Source of the DNA: Opitutaceae bacterium
Lineage (GTDB): Bacteria > Verrucomicrobiota > Verrucomicrobiia > Opitutales > Opitutaceae
Direction: 5' to 3'
DNA length: 64,000 nucleotides
Assembly (NCBI GenBank): GCA_016715765.1
Contig: JADJZJ010000026.1
Location: 1-64,000 of the forward strand
The notes beneath the pieces are model-generated. The model saw only the letters and a list, made by a program, of their open reading frames with translations, had not been told where the DNA came from and made no database searches. Made by a program: the position numbers and the translations under genes. Positions within the stretch are counted from its first letter, which is position 1. Each line of letters starts with the position of its first letter. Shown here piece by piece: positions 35,641 through 44,403 of the stretch.

Positions 35641-36435
35641 ATGAGCCGCATCATCAAACCCACGCCCGAAATCCTCGCCCAGTTTCACCGCGACGGATTT
35701 CTTGTCCTCCCCGGCCTGCTTTCACCCGACGAGGTCACCACCTGCCGCACCGCGCTGGAACGCGTCTTCTCCCGGCACAGTCCGGAGGCCGACATTTATC
35801 ACATGCAGGAAATCTGGCGGCCCAAGCTCTTCGAGCATGGCCCGGAATTCGACAGCCTCATCGATCATCCCGGCATCGCCGAATTCATCGACGCGGTCCT
35901 GGGCGAGGATTGCCACCTCATCGCCCACACCGGCCTGCGCACCTCGCCGGGCAAGACGATCACCTTCTGGCATCTCGACGACGCCTGCCGCTTTCCCATC
36001 CCGGAAGGCGTGACACTCGATCCGCGCATCCCGATGCCGGTGTACACGATCAACATGAATTACTATCTCTGCGACGTGGACGAGGCGCTCGGGCCGACGC
36101 AGTTCATCCCCGGCAGCCACCGGGCCGGCCGCTCACCGCGCGAGTCGGACAACGACGCCCACGGCAATCCCACCTATGAAGGCCGCACCCTCGTGAATTC
36201 CTGCGGACCCGCCGGCACCCTCGTGTTGTGGAACGACCAGACCTGGCACCGGGGCGGACCGAATGTATCCGACGGCCGCATCCGCTGGGTCATCCAGACG
36301 CCTTTCGCCCGCCGGTGGGTCGCCCAGCGTTTCTGGCCGTTTGTCAATTACCACATGCCCGAGGAGGTCATCGCCCGCGCCACACCGCGCCGCAAACGCC
36401 TGCTCGGTTTTCACGGCATCGGGGCTTACGGTTGA
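35641..36435 (+). CDS. Phytanoyl-CoA dioxygenase (PhyH) family protein
   Basis: A 264-residue Fe(II)/2-oxoglutarate oxygenase. The facial triad is His111 and Asp113 in FWHLDD with His203 in TWHRGG, and Arg215 in GRIRW can bind 2-oxoglutarate. N-terminal FHRDGFLVLPGLLSPDEV is the family hallmark. It would hydroxylate a small molecule; PhyH relatives often act in natural product or aminocyclitol pathways. It lies between the aminotransferase and the GNAT gene on the same strand. Confidence 0.88.
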   Translation: MSRIIKPTPEILAQFHRDGFLVLPGLLSPDEVTTCRTALERVFSRHSPEADIYHMQEIWRPKLFEHGPEFDSLIDHPGIAEFIDAVLGEDCHLIAHTGLRTSPGKTITFWHLDDACRFPIPEGVTLDPRIPMPVYTINMNYYLCDVDEALGPTQFIPGSHRAGRSPRESDNDAHGNPTYEGRTLVNSCGPAGTLVLWNDQTWHRGGPNVSDGRIRWVIQTPFARRWVAQRFWPFVNYHMPEEVIARATPRRKRLLGFHGIGAYG

Positions 36436-36440
36436 GGCCC

Positions 36441-36935
36441 ATGCAACTGATCGTTCCAACCCTCGCGGAACTCCGCGCCAGCATCACGAACGGGGCGGCT
36501 GTGTGGCGCAGTCCCGGCCGGGATTGCGATGACGACGCCTTGCCGCCCGTGCCGGTGATGCAGCGGTCGGTCGACTTCATGCTGGCCCATCCGGCCACCG
36601 CGTCATGGTTCGCTCCGCGGCTCTTCTGGGTGGAAGCGGCCGGCGCCATCGTCGGTTCGGGTGGATTCAAGAATGCGATGGATGACATTCTCGGCGTTGA
36701 GATCGGCTACGGCATCGCCGCCCGGCACCAGCGGCAAGGTTACGCCACGACGGGCTTGCGCCTGATGGTGGCAGAGGCCTTCACGTTGTCCGCCACGCCG
36801 CACGTGTTCGCCACCGTCCGCCCCGACAACCTCGCCTCGCAGCGCGTGCTGGCCAAGTGCGGCTTCATCCGCGAAGGCGAGGCCCTCGATCCCGACGACG
36901 GTCTGGTTTGGCGCATGGTACTGACGCGCCGTTGA
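36441..36935 (+). CDS. GNAT-family N-acetyltransferase
   Basis: A 164-residue acetyltransferase starting at an ATG five bases after the PhyH stop. The acetyl-CoA region is EIGYGIAARHQRQGYATTGL (residues 94-113), with later RPDNLASQRVLAKCGFIREG, as in RimJ/RimL-type enzymes that acetylate amino groups. Tight spacing puts it in the operon with the PhyH-family gene, where it could acetylate the product amine. Confidence 0.88.
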   Translation: MQLIVPTLAELRASITNGAAVWRSPGRDCDDDALPPVPVMQRSVDFMLAHPATASWFAPRLFWVEAAGAIVGSGGFKNAMDDILGVEIGYGIAARHQRQGYATTGLRLMVAEAFTLSATPHVFATVRPDNLASQRVLAKCGFIREGEALDPDDGLVWRMVLTRR

Positions 36936-36939
36936 TTTC

Positions 36940-37026
36940 GTAGCGCGGTGCTTCAGCCCGCGCTCAGCCCGCTACACCGTATTTTGACTTTCCGAACCAG
37001 TGCCGGCTGAAGACCGGCACTACTAC
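36940..37026. repeat. GTAG...CTAC inverted-repeat pair
   Basis: GTAGCGCGGTGCTTCAGCCC opens and GGCTGAAGACCGGCACTAC closes the gap between the convergent GNAT and DegT genes. The right end overlaps the DegT stop codon. Confidence 0.7.
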
Positions 37027-38261
37027 CCGCAGACTTCGCCGTGCACCGCGATGATGCAGTCGGCCATGTAGTCGGCATCCTCCGTGGTGTAGAGCGCCCC
37101 GATGGGCAGCGCGAGGAATCGGCTGGTCAGATCCTCGGTGCGCGGGAAATCCTCGGCCCGGTAACCCGGCGCGGGCCAGGGCTTGATGTCGCGGAACGGC
37201 GACAGCGCCGGATGATGCGCGAGGCCGGTCTTCACGTAGTCGCGGTTGTATTGCGGATAGGTGCCGGTGCGGGCGCCGCAGTTGACGTTGCGCGCATCGA
37301 GCTTTTCCCGGAACGGCGCCACGTGCGCGGGGTTCTTCAGGAACAGGTAGAGTTCGAAACCGAAGGCGCCCGCCGGGTCCGGGATCTGGCGGAGCGTGAG
37401 TCCCTGGAGCCCCTGGAGCCGGGCCACGACCCGCTGATGCAGGTCATGGCAGTGCTGCCACATGCCCTCCACCTTGCGCAACTGCGCCAGCGCCATGGCG
37501 CCGGCCAGTTCGGAGAGGCGGTACTGCCCGCCGACAAAGGCCGGTTCGTGCGCCGGCACGATGGCCGCGTGCTGGGGCCGGTAGTTGCCGAGATCGCTCA
37601 GGCGCACCGCCCGCTCGTAGAGACGCTGGTCGCGCGTCGTCACCATGCCGCCCTCGCCGCTGGTCGCGACCTTGTTGTACTGGAAACTGAAGGTGGCGAT
37701 GTCGCCCCAGGTGCCGATCTGCCGGCCGCGATAGCGCGTGCCCAGGGACTGCGCGCAGTCCTCCAGCACGTAGATGCCGCGGCGGTGGGCCTCGAGCACG
37801 ATGCGGTCCATGTCCGCCGCCACGCCCTGATAATGGACGATCAGCACCGCCCGCGTGCGCGGCGTGGCCAGCCGGATGAGCTCGGCGGGGTCCAGGTTGA
37901 GCGACTCGTCAATCTCCGCCAGCACGGGCTTCGCCCCCACGCGCACGATGGCGGTGAAGCAGGCCACCCAGCTCCAGGCCGTGAGGATCACCTCGTCGCC
38001 GGGGCCGATGCCCATCGCCGCCATCGCCACCTCGAGCGCGCCGGTGCCGCTGCTCACGCCGAGGGCGTAGTCGGTGCCGATGTATTCCCGGAACTCCTTT
38101 TCCAGCTGCACCACCATGGGCGGCGTCGGCTTGAAGGTCGCGCCATAGTAGCGGAAGGGCTCCTTGCGGCGGAGCACATCAAGGACGAGGGCCTCCTCCT
38201 CGGCGCCGATGACAGCGGCGCCCAGGCCGGGCGTGGGACGGGGACGGAGTGCAGCGGACAT
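37023..38261 (-). CDS. DegT/DnrJ/EryC1/StrS-family aminotransferase
   Basis: A 412-residue PLP enzyme, distinct in sequence from the first DegT protein. It has the pocket motif GVSSGTGALEVAM, VLEDCAQSLGTRY and PLP-binding Lys197 in FSFQYNKVATSGEGG. The Gln-Tyr-Asn around the lysine is a variant of the usual Phe-x-x-x-Lys. It ends at a TAG that overlaps a GTAG repeat. It faces away from the propeller gene, with 285 bases between starts. Two DegT enzymes within 5 kb suggest two amination steps or two related products. Confidence 0.9.
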   Translation of the reverse strand: MSAALRPRPTPGLGAAVIGAEEEALVLDVLRRKEPFRYYGATFKPTPPMVVQLEKEFREYIGTDYALGVSSGTGALEVAMAAMGIGPGDEVILTAWSWVACFTAIVRVGAKPVLAEIDESLNLDPAELIRLATPRTRAVLIVHYQGVAADMDRIVLEAHRRGIYVLEDCAQSLGTRYRGRQIGTWGDIATFSFQYNKVATSGEGGMVTTRDQRLYERAVRLSDLGNYRPQHAAIVPAHEPAFVGGQYRLSELAGAMALAQLRKVEGMWQHCHDLHQRVVARLQGLQGLTLRQIPDPAGAFGFELYLFLKNPAHVAPFREKLDARNVNCGARTGTYPQYNRDYVKTGLAHHPALSPFRDIKPWPAPGYRAEDFPRTEDLTSRFLALPIGALYTTEDADYMADCIIAVHGEVCG

Positions 38262-38546
38262 TGCCACGGATTTTTCCGGAATCCCCTCCTGCTCGCAAGT
38301 GCGCAGTGATGAATAATAGCTCCTACCAGAAGGAAATCCCGTTGCCGCCGGGGACGGAACCACCAATTCATTGCACCGGAGGAAGCAGCGGCAAAGGAGA
38401 TGGTGATTTCCGCCTCTGTTCCCTCTGCGCCCTCCTGTAAAAATGCCCGGTCCATCTTCGCGTTCGATTGTGCCCCTTCGCGGTTGAATCCCCCCATCCC
38501 CGTGCGCCTCCCCCTCGCCTTCCTCTTCCTTTCGCTCCCCTTCAGC
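38262..38546. other. Divergent intergenic region
   Basis: 285 bases between the divergent DegT and first propeller gene. It probably holds both promoters. I see no clear palindrome or GTAG repeat. Confidence 0.4.
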
Positions 38547-40547
38547 ATGACCACCGCGACCACCCCCCACGCCACCGCGCAGGATCTGGGCATACCCGTC
38601 AAGGGCGTGAGCTGGACCCGGCTGCATCCCGGGCAGACCAGCGACGGCCGGCCCTCGCTCCTGGTGTCCATGGGCCAGAACAATGGCGGCCTCTTCGTGC
38701 TCGATGTGAACCTGGAGACGGGCCGATGCCGGCAGTTTCCCGTCGCCCACGGCGACTCTTCAACCTTCCCCACTGCCACCTATCGCTCGCTGCGCACCGG
38801 CGTGCTCTACCTCGGCTCGGCGTGGGACGGGCATTTGCACCGCTTCGATGCCAACCATCCCGAGCGCGGCATCGAGGACCTTGGCCTCGTGGACGCAGCC
38901 GGCACCTTCGGCCTGGGCATCACCGAGTCCGAGGACGGCGCCATCTGGATCGGCTCCTATCCCGGCGCGCAGCTCAGCAAGTTCGATCCCGCCACCGGCC
39001 GGTTCACCCGTTACGGCCGCAAGGACGAGACCGACGAATACATCTACCCCCTCGCCGGCGACGACGGCTCGCTCGCCGGCATCATCAAGTTCGTCCGCCC
39101 GCACCTCGTGGTCATCGATCCCGCCACCGGCCAGCACCGCGAGGCCGGCCCGGCCGTCACCGATCCATCCGACAAGTCGCAGTTCCTGAAATTCTACAAG
39201 GGCACCGACCGCCGCCTCTACCTCGACTCGCACGCGGGCAAATTCCGCATCGACGGCATGAACCTCACACCGGTCACGGAACTGCCCGCGCCGATGCCCG
39301 GCATCCACGCCACGTACAAGCACAGTTACCAGGAGCCCGCCGAGATGCCCGGCGGCTGGACCGCCCACTTCCTCGACGACAGCATCAACGGCGTCGGCAC
39401 GCCGCGGAACCTCCTTCTCACCAACAAGAATCCGCTCATCCCCAGCCGCCGCCTGCACCTCGACTGGGTCGGTGGTGGTTCGAACCTGCACGTCATCGAA
39501 CTCGGCCCCGACGGCCGCCTTTACGGCTCCAGCTACATGCCGAACCGGCTGTTTCGCAGCACGCTCGACGGCCGCACCATCGAGGATCTCGGCGAGCACA
39601 CGTACGCCGGCGGCGAGGCCTACTCGCTCGCGAACCTCGACGGAAAAGTCTACCTCGCCTCCTATCCCGAGGCGCGCCTCTCGGTCTTCGATCCCGCGCG
39701 GCCCGTCCGCTTTGGCAGCACCGTCCACGACAACCCGCAGGACCTGGGCCGCCTCGACACCGTCAGCTACCGGCCCAACGCCCTCATCACCACTCCGGAC
39801 CTGCCCACCGAAGGCCCGGCGAAGGTGGGCGGCCGGCTGTGGATGGGATCCAGTCCCGACTACGGCCTGCGGGACGGTACCCTGGCCTGGTACGATCCCA
39901 GGACCGGCGCGAAGAAATCGCATCGCACGGTGGTGGCCGACACCTCACCGGCCTCGCTGCTGTACCTGCCGGAACAGAAACAAATCCTGATCGGCCTCAG
40001 CATCGAGGCCGGCACCGGGGTCAAGATCTCGCGCCTGCAGGGCGCCTTTGCCCTCTGGGATGCGGTGAAGGACGAACTCGTCTGGTCCGGCGACATGGGC
40101 ATCGACAATCTCGCCGACGTCACCGCCCTCGCCCCCGCCGGCAACGGGCTCGTCTATGCCCTGCTGGGACGCGGTGACCACATCCTCTCGGCCGGCGCCC
40201 CGGATATCCGTCCGCGCATCGCCCTCATTGATCCCGTAAAGCGCGCCGTCGTTTCCTCCGCCTGGCTGCCCGAGGAATACGGTCCGCTCTCCTGGCACGG
40301 ACTCTTCTGCCTGCGCGTCGGACCGGGCGGAGTCGTTTACGGCGCCACCGGCTTCTGCATCTTTCGCATCAAACCCGGCACCTGCGACGTCGAGCGCGTG
40401 TGGCAACCCGACCAGCCGAAGCAGCGTCCCGGCACCGTGTGGCTCACCGCGTTCACGCCCAACTCCATCGACGTGCTCGGCCCCATTGTCGGAGATAAAC
40501 TCTACTTCGCCACCGGCTGGCGCCTCCGCGTCCTGACCCTGCCGTGA
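38547..40547 (+). CDS. Beta-propeller protein, paralog 1
   Basis: A 666-residue protein made of repeated blades with the DP.TG turn (FDPATGRF, IDPATGQH, YDPRTGAK, FDPARP), as in WD40/SMP-30-like propellers. Conserved positions include MGQNNGGLFVLD near residue 45, GIHATYKHSYQE near 250 and WVGGGSNLHVIELGPDGR near 310. I see no catalytic site. A leader in the same frame (VRLPLAFLFLSLPFS) precedes this ATG and could be a signal peptide from a GTG at 38502. The paralog starts at the equivalent ATGACC, so I keep the ATG. It lies immediately before its tandem paralog. Confidence 0.75.
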   Translation: MTTATTPHATAQDLGIPVKGVSWTRLHPGQTSDGRPSLLVSMGQNNGGLFVLDVNLETGRCRQFPVAHGDSSTFPTATYRSLRTGVLYLGSAWDGHLHRFDANHPERGIEDLGLVDAAGTFGLGITESEDGAIWIGSYPGAQLSKFDPATGRFTRYGRKDETDEYIYPLAGDDGSLAGIIKFVRPHLVVIDPATGQHREAGPAVTDPSDKSQFLKFYKGTDRRLYLDSHAGKFRIDGMNLTPVTELPAPMPGIHATYKHSYQEPAEMPGGWTAHFLDDSINGVGTPRNLLLTNKNPLIPSRRLHLDWVGGGSNLHVIELGPDGRLYGSSYMPNRLFRSTLDGRTIEDLGEHTYAGGEAYSLANLDGKVYLASYPEARLSVFDPARPVRFGSTVHDNPQDLGRLDTVSYRPNALITTPDLPTEGPAKVGGRLWMGSSPDYGLRDGTLAWYDPRTGAKKSHRTVVADTSPASLLYLPEQKQILIGLSIEAGTGVKISRLQGAFALWDAVKDELVWSGDMGIDNLADVTALAPAGNGLVYALLGRGDHILSAGAPDIRPRIALIDPVKRAVVSSAWLPEEYGPLSWHGLFCLRVGPGGVVYGATGFCIFRIKPGTCDVERVWQPDQPKQRPGTVWLTAFTPNSIDVLGPIVGDKLYFATGWRLRVLTLP

Positions 40548-40560
40548 GGAGTACCAAGGG

Positions 40561-40770
40561 TAACCACAGATAAACACAGATGCACACAGATTGGGTTCAA
40601 TCCTCGGCACCAAACCCATCGGGTAGCTACGAGCGTGAGCGAGTGGGTTTTGGCGTCCGCAACATGTGTTCCACTCGCTCACGCTCGTAGCTACCCTGAT
40701 GCTAAAAATCATTTCTTACCGCGCGCAGATATTTCATCTATCTGTGTGAATCTGTGTCCATCTGTGGTTA
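40561..40770. repeat. Nested repeats: ACCACAGAT pair around a GTAG...CTAC pair
   Basis: Outer arms TAACCACAGATAAACACAG and CTGTGTCCATCTGTGGTTA enclose a second inverted pair at 40623-40694, GTAGCTACGAGCGTGAGCGA and its complement. The pair fills the gap between the two propeller genes. Confidence 0.75.
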
Positions 40771-40801
40771 AGTTCTTCTGCCTTTCATTCCGTTGCCTGC
40801 C

Positions 40802-42772
40802 ATGACCTCCGTACCCGCCCCCACCTCCTCCCCCTCCGTCACCGTGCGCGACCTCGGCGTGCCGGTCAAAGCCGTCAGCTGGGTGCGGCTGCATCCCGGC
40901 CGCGGACCGGACGGCAAGGCCTCCCTGCTGGCCACGATGGGCCAGAACAACGGCGGCCTGTTCGCCCTCGATATCGACCTGGCGACCGGCCACTGCCGGC
41001 AACTCAACGCCAAGTCCGCCGTCCAGCAGTACCCCATCTCCGCCTTCCGCAGTCCGCGCACCGGCCTGCTCTACATCGGCACCCACACCGACGGCCACCT
41101 GCTGCGTTACGATCCCGCCCAACCGGAACGCGGCCTCGAGGACCTCGGCGTGATTGACGGCGACCAGGCCATCTTTCCCACCGGCATCACCGAGGCGCCC
41201 GACGGCACGCTCTGGATCGGCGGCTATCCGGGCTGCACGTTCACGCAATACGATCCGGCCACCGGTGAATTCCGGCGCCTCGGCTCCGTCGATCCCGAGG
41301 ACAAATACCTCTACCCGCTCTCCGGCTGCGACGGCAGCCTCGCCGCCCTGACCAAGTTCACCCACCCCCACATCGTGGCCGTTGACCCGGCCACCGGAGA
41401 GCGCAAGACCCTCGGCCCCGTCCTGAATCCCGAGGACAAGAGCCAGCGCATCCTCTTCTACAAGGGCCTCGACGGCCGGCTCTACCTGGAAACGCACGAG
41501 GGCAACTTCCGCATCAGCGGCCTCGCGCTCGAGCCGGTCACCTACCTGCCGCCCGCGATGCCGGGCATCCACGCCACCTACAAGCACAGCTACCAGGAAG
41601 TGCTGCCGATGCCCGAGGGCCTCCTCGCCGCCTGGGCCGACGGCGAGGAGGGTGCCGGCATCTACAAGCACCTGCTGCTCACCAGCACGAATCCCACCGT
41701 CGCTCCGCGCACGCTGGCGCTCGATTGGGAGGGCGGCGGCTCCAACATCTTCATGCTGCACCCCGGGGCCGACGGGAACATCTACGGCTCCAGTTTTCTC
41801 CCCGAGCACCTGTTCCGCTACAATCCCGCGACGGGGGAGATGGCCAACCTCGGCCGCTGCAGCGTCTCCATGGGCGAAGCCTACACGATGGGGAACTTCA
41901 GCGATGGCACGATCGCGATCGCCTCCTACCCGCACTCGCGCGTCTCGCTTTACGACCCGAAAAAGCCCTACCGCTTCGGCACCGATGAGTCCGCCAATCC
42001 GCGCGACATCGGCCGGCTCGACCAGATCGGCATCCGCCCCGCGGGCATGGCCATCGTGCCGCAGCTCACCAGGGCCGACGGCACGGTCGTGCCCGAGAAA
42101 ATGTGGATCGCCTCCCTCCCCGACTACGGACTCTGGGGCGGCACCCTCGCCTGGCTGGATCCGAAAACCGGGGCGCACGCCAGCCACCGTCACCTCGTGC
42201 CGGACTGCTCGCCGTTCTCCCTGCTCTGGCTGCCCGAGTCAAAATTGCTGCTCGTCGGCCTCAGCACCGAGGGCGGCACCGGCACCCAGATCAAGGCCCG
42301 GAACGGCGCCTTTGTGCTTTGGGATCCCATCGAGGACCGGGCGGTTTACACCGGGGACTTCGGCTTGAAGGACCTGCCCAGCATCCAGGCCCTGGCCCCG
42401 GCCGGCCCCGGCCGGGTCTATGCCCAGCTCAGCCATTCCCGTTTCGCCGCCAATACCATGGGCGCGGAAAAAACCCGGCCGCGGCTCGCCCTGATTGACG
42501 TGGCGGCCCGCCAGGCCGTCGCCGAATCCAGCCTGCCGGACGACTACGGCGTCATGTCCGACCAGGCCCAGTTCTGCGTCTTCCCCGGACCCGACGGCGT
42601 GTACGGCCGCACCGAGCACGTGCTCTACCGCATCAAGCCCGGCACCTGCGACACCGAGGTCGTCCACCGCCTCGCCGCCGGCGACGGCTTCGAGGCCACC
42701 GGCCCGTGGATCGGCCGCACGTTCTACTTCGGCAGCGCCTGGCGCCTGCGGGCGCTCACCTTGCCGGAGTGA
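40802..42772 (+). CDS. Beta-propeller protein, paralog 2
   Basis: A 656-residue protein that aligns along its whole length with the preceding gene product: GVPVKAVSWVRLHPGRG against GIPVKGVSWTRLHPGQT, MGQNNGGLFALDIDL, GIHATYKHSYQE, GGGSNIFMLHPGADG, SLPDYGLWGGTLAWLDPKTG. This is a tandem duplication. Blade turns read DPATG and DPKTG. Function is unknown. Neither copy shows an obvious secretion signal from the chosen ATG, so both are probably cytoplasmic sensors or isomerase-like proteins. Confidence 0.75.
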   Translation: MTSVPAPTSSPSVTVRDLGVPVKAVSWVRLHPGRGPDGKASLLATMGQNNGGLFALDIDLATGHCRQLNAKSAVQQYPISAFRSPRTGLLYIGTHTDGHLLRYDPAQPERGLEDLGVIDGDQAIFPTGITEAPDGTLWIGGYPGCTFTQYDPATGEFRRLGSVDPEDKYLYPLSGCDGSLAALTKFTHPHIVAVDPATGERKTLGPVLNPEDKSQRILFYKGLDGRLYLETHEGNFRISGLALEPVTYLPPAMPGIHATYKHSYQEVLPMPEGLLAAWADGEEGAGIYKHLLLTSTNPTVAPRTLALDWEGGGSNIFMLHPGADGNIYGSSFLPEHLFRYNPATGEMANLGRCSVSMGEAYTMGNFSDGTIAIASYPHSRVSLYDPKKPYRFGTDESANPRDIGRLDQIGIRPAGMAIVPQLTRADGTVVPEKMWIASLPDYGLWGGTLAWLDPKTGAHASHRHLVPDCSPFSLLWLPESKLLLVGLSTEGGTGTQIKARNGAFVLWDPIEDRAVYTGDFGLKDLPSIQALAPAGPGRVYAQLSHSRFAANTMGAEKTRPRLALIDVAARQAVAESSLPDDYGVMSDQAQFCVFPGPDGVYGRTEHVLYRIKPGTCDTEVVHRLAAGDGFEATGPWIGRTFYFGSAWRLRALTLPE

Positions 42773-43113
42773 AAGGTGTTAGGTGTTAGGTGTCGGTTGT
42801 AGGCCAGTGCGCTTGCGCGCGCCCAAGCCGCGCCCGCGAGCGGGGAATAGCGCTTACTCAGAAAGCAACCATTCGATGAGCCTTTGGATCGATGTAGGGC
42901 CGGACCTTGGTCCGGCCTCGACCGCGATGACGTCTGCGCTGGCCCAATCGGCGTCACCAAGGTGACGCCCTACAGGACTGCATTCAAATTTTCCCAAAGT
43001 GAGTAAGCGCCCTTCCCCGCCAGCGGGCTGCCTACCGCTGTCGGCAGGGCTCAAAGTGCGGCATTGCACCCCACCTAAAACCTAAAACATAAATCCTAAC
43101 ACCCCATTGCCCC
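42773..43113. repeat. Repeat-bearing intergenic region
   Basis: 341 bases. A GTAG...CTAC pair lies at 42894-42973, with GTAGGGCCGGACCTTGGTCC on the left and CACCAAGGTGACGCCCTAC on the right; the two halves are from different GTAG sub-families. Around it are weaker inverted arms (GGTGTTAGGTGT with AACACC, AGTGCGCTTGCGCGCGC, CGCTTACTCA with TGAGTAAGCG). Confidence 0.65.
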
Positions 43114-44211
43114 ATGAACGAACAGATCAAGATCAACTGGTACCGCTGCAAGGTCGACAAGGCCGTCATGAGCGAGCTCATGCGCAAGAGCGACGCCCGC
43201 GCCTTTGCCCAGGTCATCCCGCAAATCGGCCTCTTCGCCGTCACCGGCACCCTCGCCTACCTCGCCTTCCGGCAGCTCAACGCCGAGACCTGGCCCTGGG
43301 CCCTGCCGCTGCTGCTGCTCGCGCTCTTTCTCCATGGCACGAACGGCACCTTCTTCGGCGGCATCGCCTGCCATGAGCTCTGCCACAAGACCCCCTTTGC
43401 CACCCAGTTTTGGAACACGTTTTTCCTGAAAATCTACGCCTTCGTCGGCTGGTTCGATCCCACGGGTTACCGCGCCAGCCACATCCGGCACCACCAGGTC
43501 ACCGTGCACAAGGACCATGACGGCGAAATCGAGCAGCCCCTGGGCCTCGACTGGCACGGCTTCAAGTTCGTGCTCACCGCGCTGACCGTGAACCTGCCCT
43601 GGGTGTGGAAGAACATCCGCTTCATGTTCGCCGCCGCCGCCGGCGACCTCACGAAGGACGGCTTCTTCAAATCCAAGTGGCTCCAGCGCGTGGTGCCCGA
43701 GACCGACCTGAAGGGCCGGCGCGAAATCATCAGCTGGGCCCGCATCGTCGTCTTCGGCCACCTGGCGCTCGCCGCCCTGTTCATCCTCACCGGACACTGG
43801 TTCCTCATCGTCATCGTCAACCTCGGCACCTTCTACTGCAGCTGGCTGGGCATCCTGACCGGCGCGCCCCAGCATGTCGGGCTGTCTTCCGATGTGAACG
43901 ACTTCCGCCTCAACACCCGCACGTACACCTGCAGCTGGCTGCCGGCGTTTTTCTACTGGAACATGCAGTATCACGTGGAGCACCACATGTTTCCCGCCGT
44001 GCCGTTCTACAACCTCGGCCGCCTGCGCGCCGCCATCGCCCACGACCTGCCGCCGGTCACCCACGGCCTCTGGGCCACCTGGCGAGACCTCCAGTCCATC
44101 CTGCAACGCCAGCGCCAGGACCCGACCTACGTCCACGTCCCGCCCCTGCCAAAGAACGACGGCGAACGGGCGACGGATGAGACGCTGCTGAGCGAGGCGG
44201 CGCAGTCGTAA
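43114..44211 (+). CDS. Membrane fatty acid desaturase
   Basis: A 365-residue di-iron desaturase with the three histidine boxes: HELCH at 87-91, HIRHH at 123-127 and HVEHH at 287-291. Hydrophobic segments lie at about 36-76, 102-116, 210-250 and 270-285, giving the usual four-helix topology. It introduces a double bond into an acyl chain or a related lipid; the HELCH first box resembles beta-carotene hydroxylase/ketolase-like and DesA-like members. It stands alone between the propellers and mreB. Confidence 0.88.
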   Translation: MNEQIKINWYRCKVDKAVMSELMRKSDARAFAQVIPQIGLFAVTGTLAYLAFRQLNAETWPWALPLLLLALFLHGTNGTFFGGIACHELCHKTPFATQFWNTFFLKIYAFVGWFDPTGYRASHIRHHQVTVHKDHDGEIEQPLGLDWHGFKFVLTALTVNLPWVWKNIRFMFAAAAGDLTKDGFFKSKWLQRVVPETDLKGRREIISWARIVVFGHLALAALFILTGHWFLIVIVNLGTFYCSWLGILTGAPQHVGLSSDVNDFRLNTRTYTCSWLPAFFYWNMQYHVEHHMFPAVPFYNLGRLRAAIAHDLPPVTHGLWATWRDLQSILQRQRQDPTYVHVPPLPKNDGERATDETLLSEAAQS

Positions 44212-44215
44212 GGGC

Positions 44216-44300
44216 AATTCTTTCTCTTTCCTCTTTATCTTTCTCTTTCGTCAGGAATCGAACCGGGAGAAAGAGAAAGAGAACGATTAAGAGAACGATT
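44216..44300. repeat. CTTTCTCTTT inverted-repeat pair
   Basis: TTTCTCTTTCCTCTTTATC faces GGGAGAAAGAGAAAGAGAAC across about 25 bases. It is the same family as the nested repeat at 35400-35490. It lies in the leader region before mreB. Confidence 0.7.
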
Positions 44301-44403
44301 TTAGGACCCTGACGCTTATCCAGCGGTATTCCCGCGTTGACACCCCCCGCGCGCGCCGATTCGTTTCCGTCGGCGGAAACGCGCCTCCCTTTCCACCCAA
44401 ATC

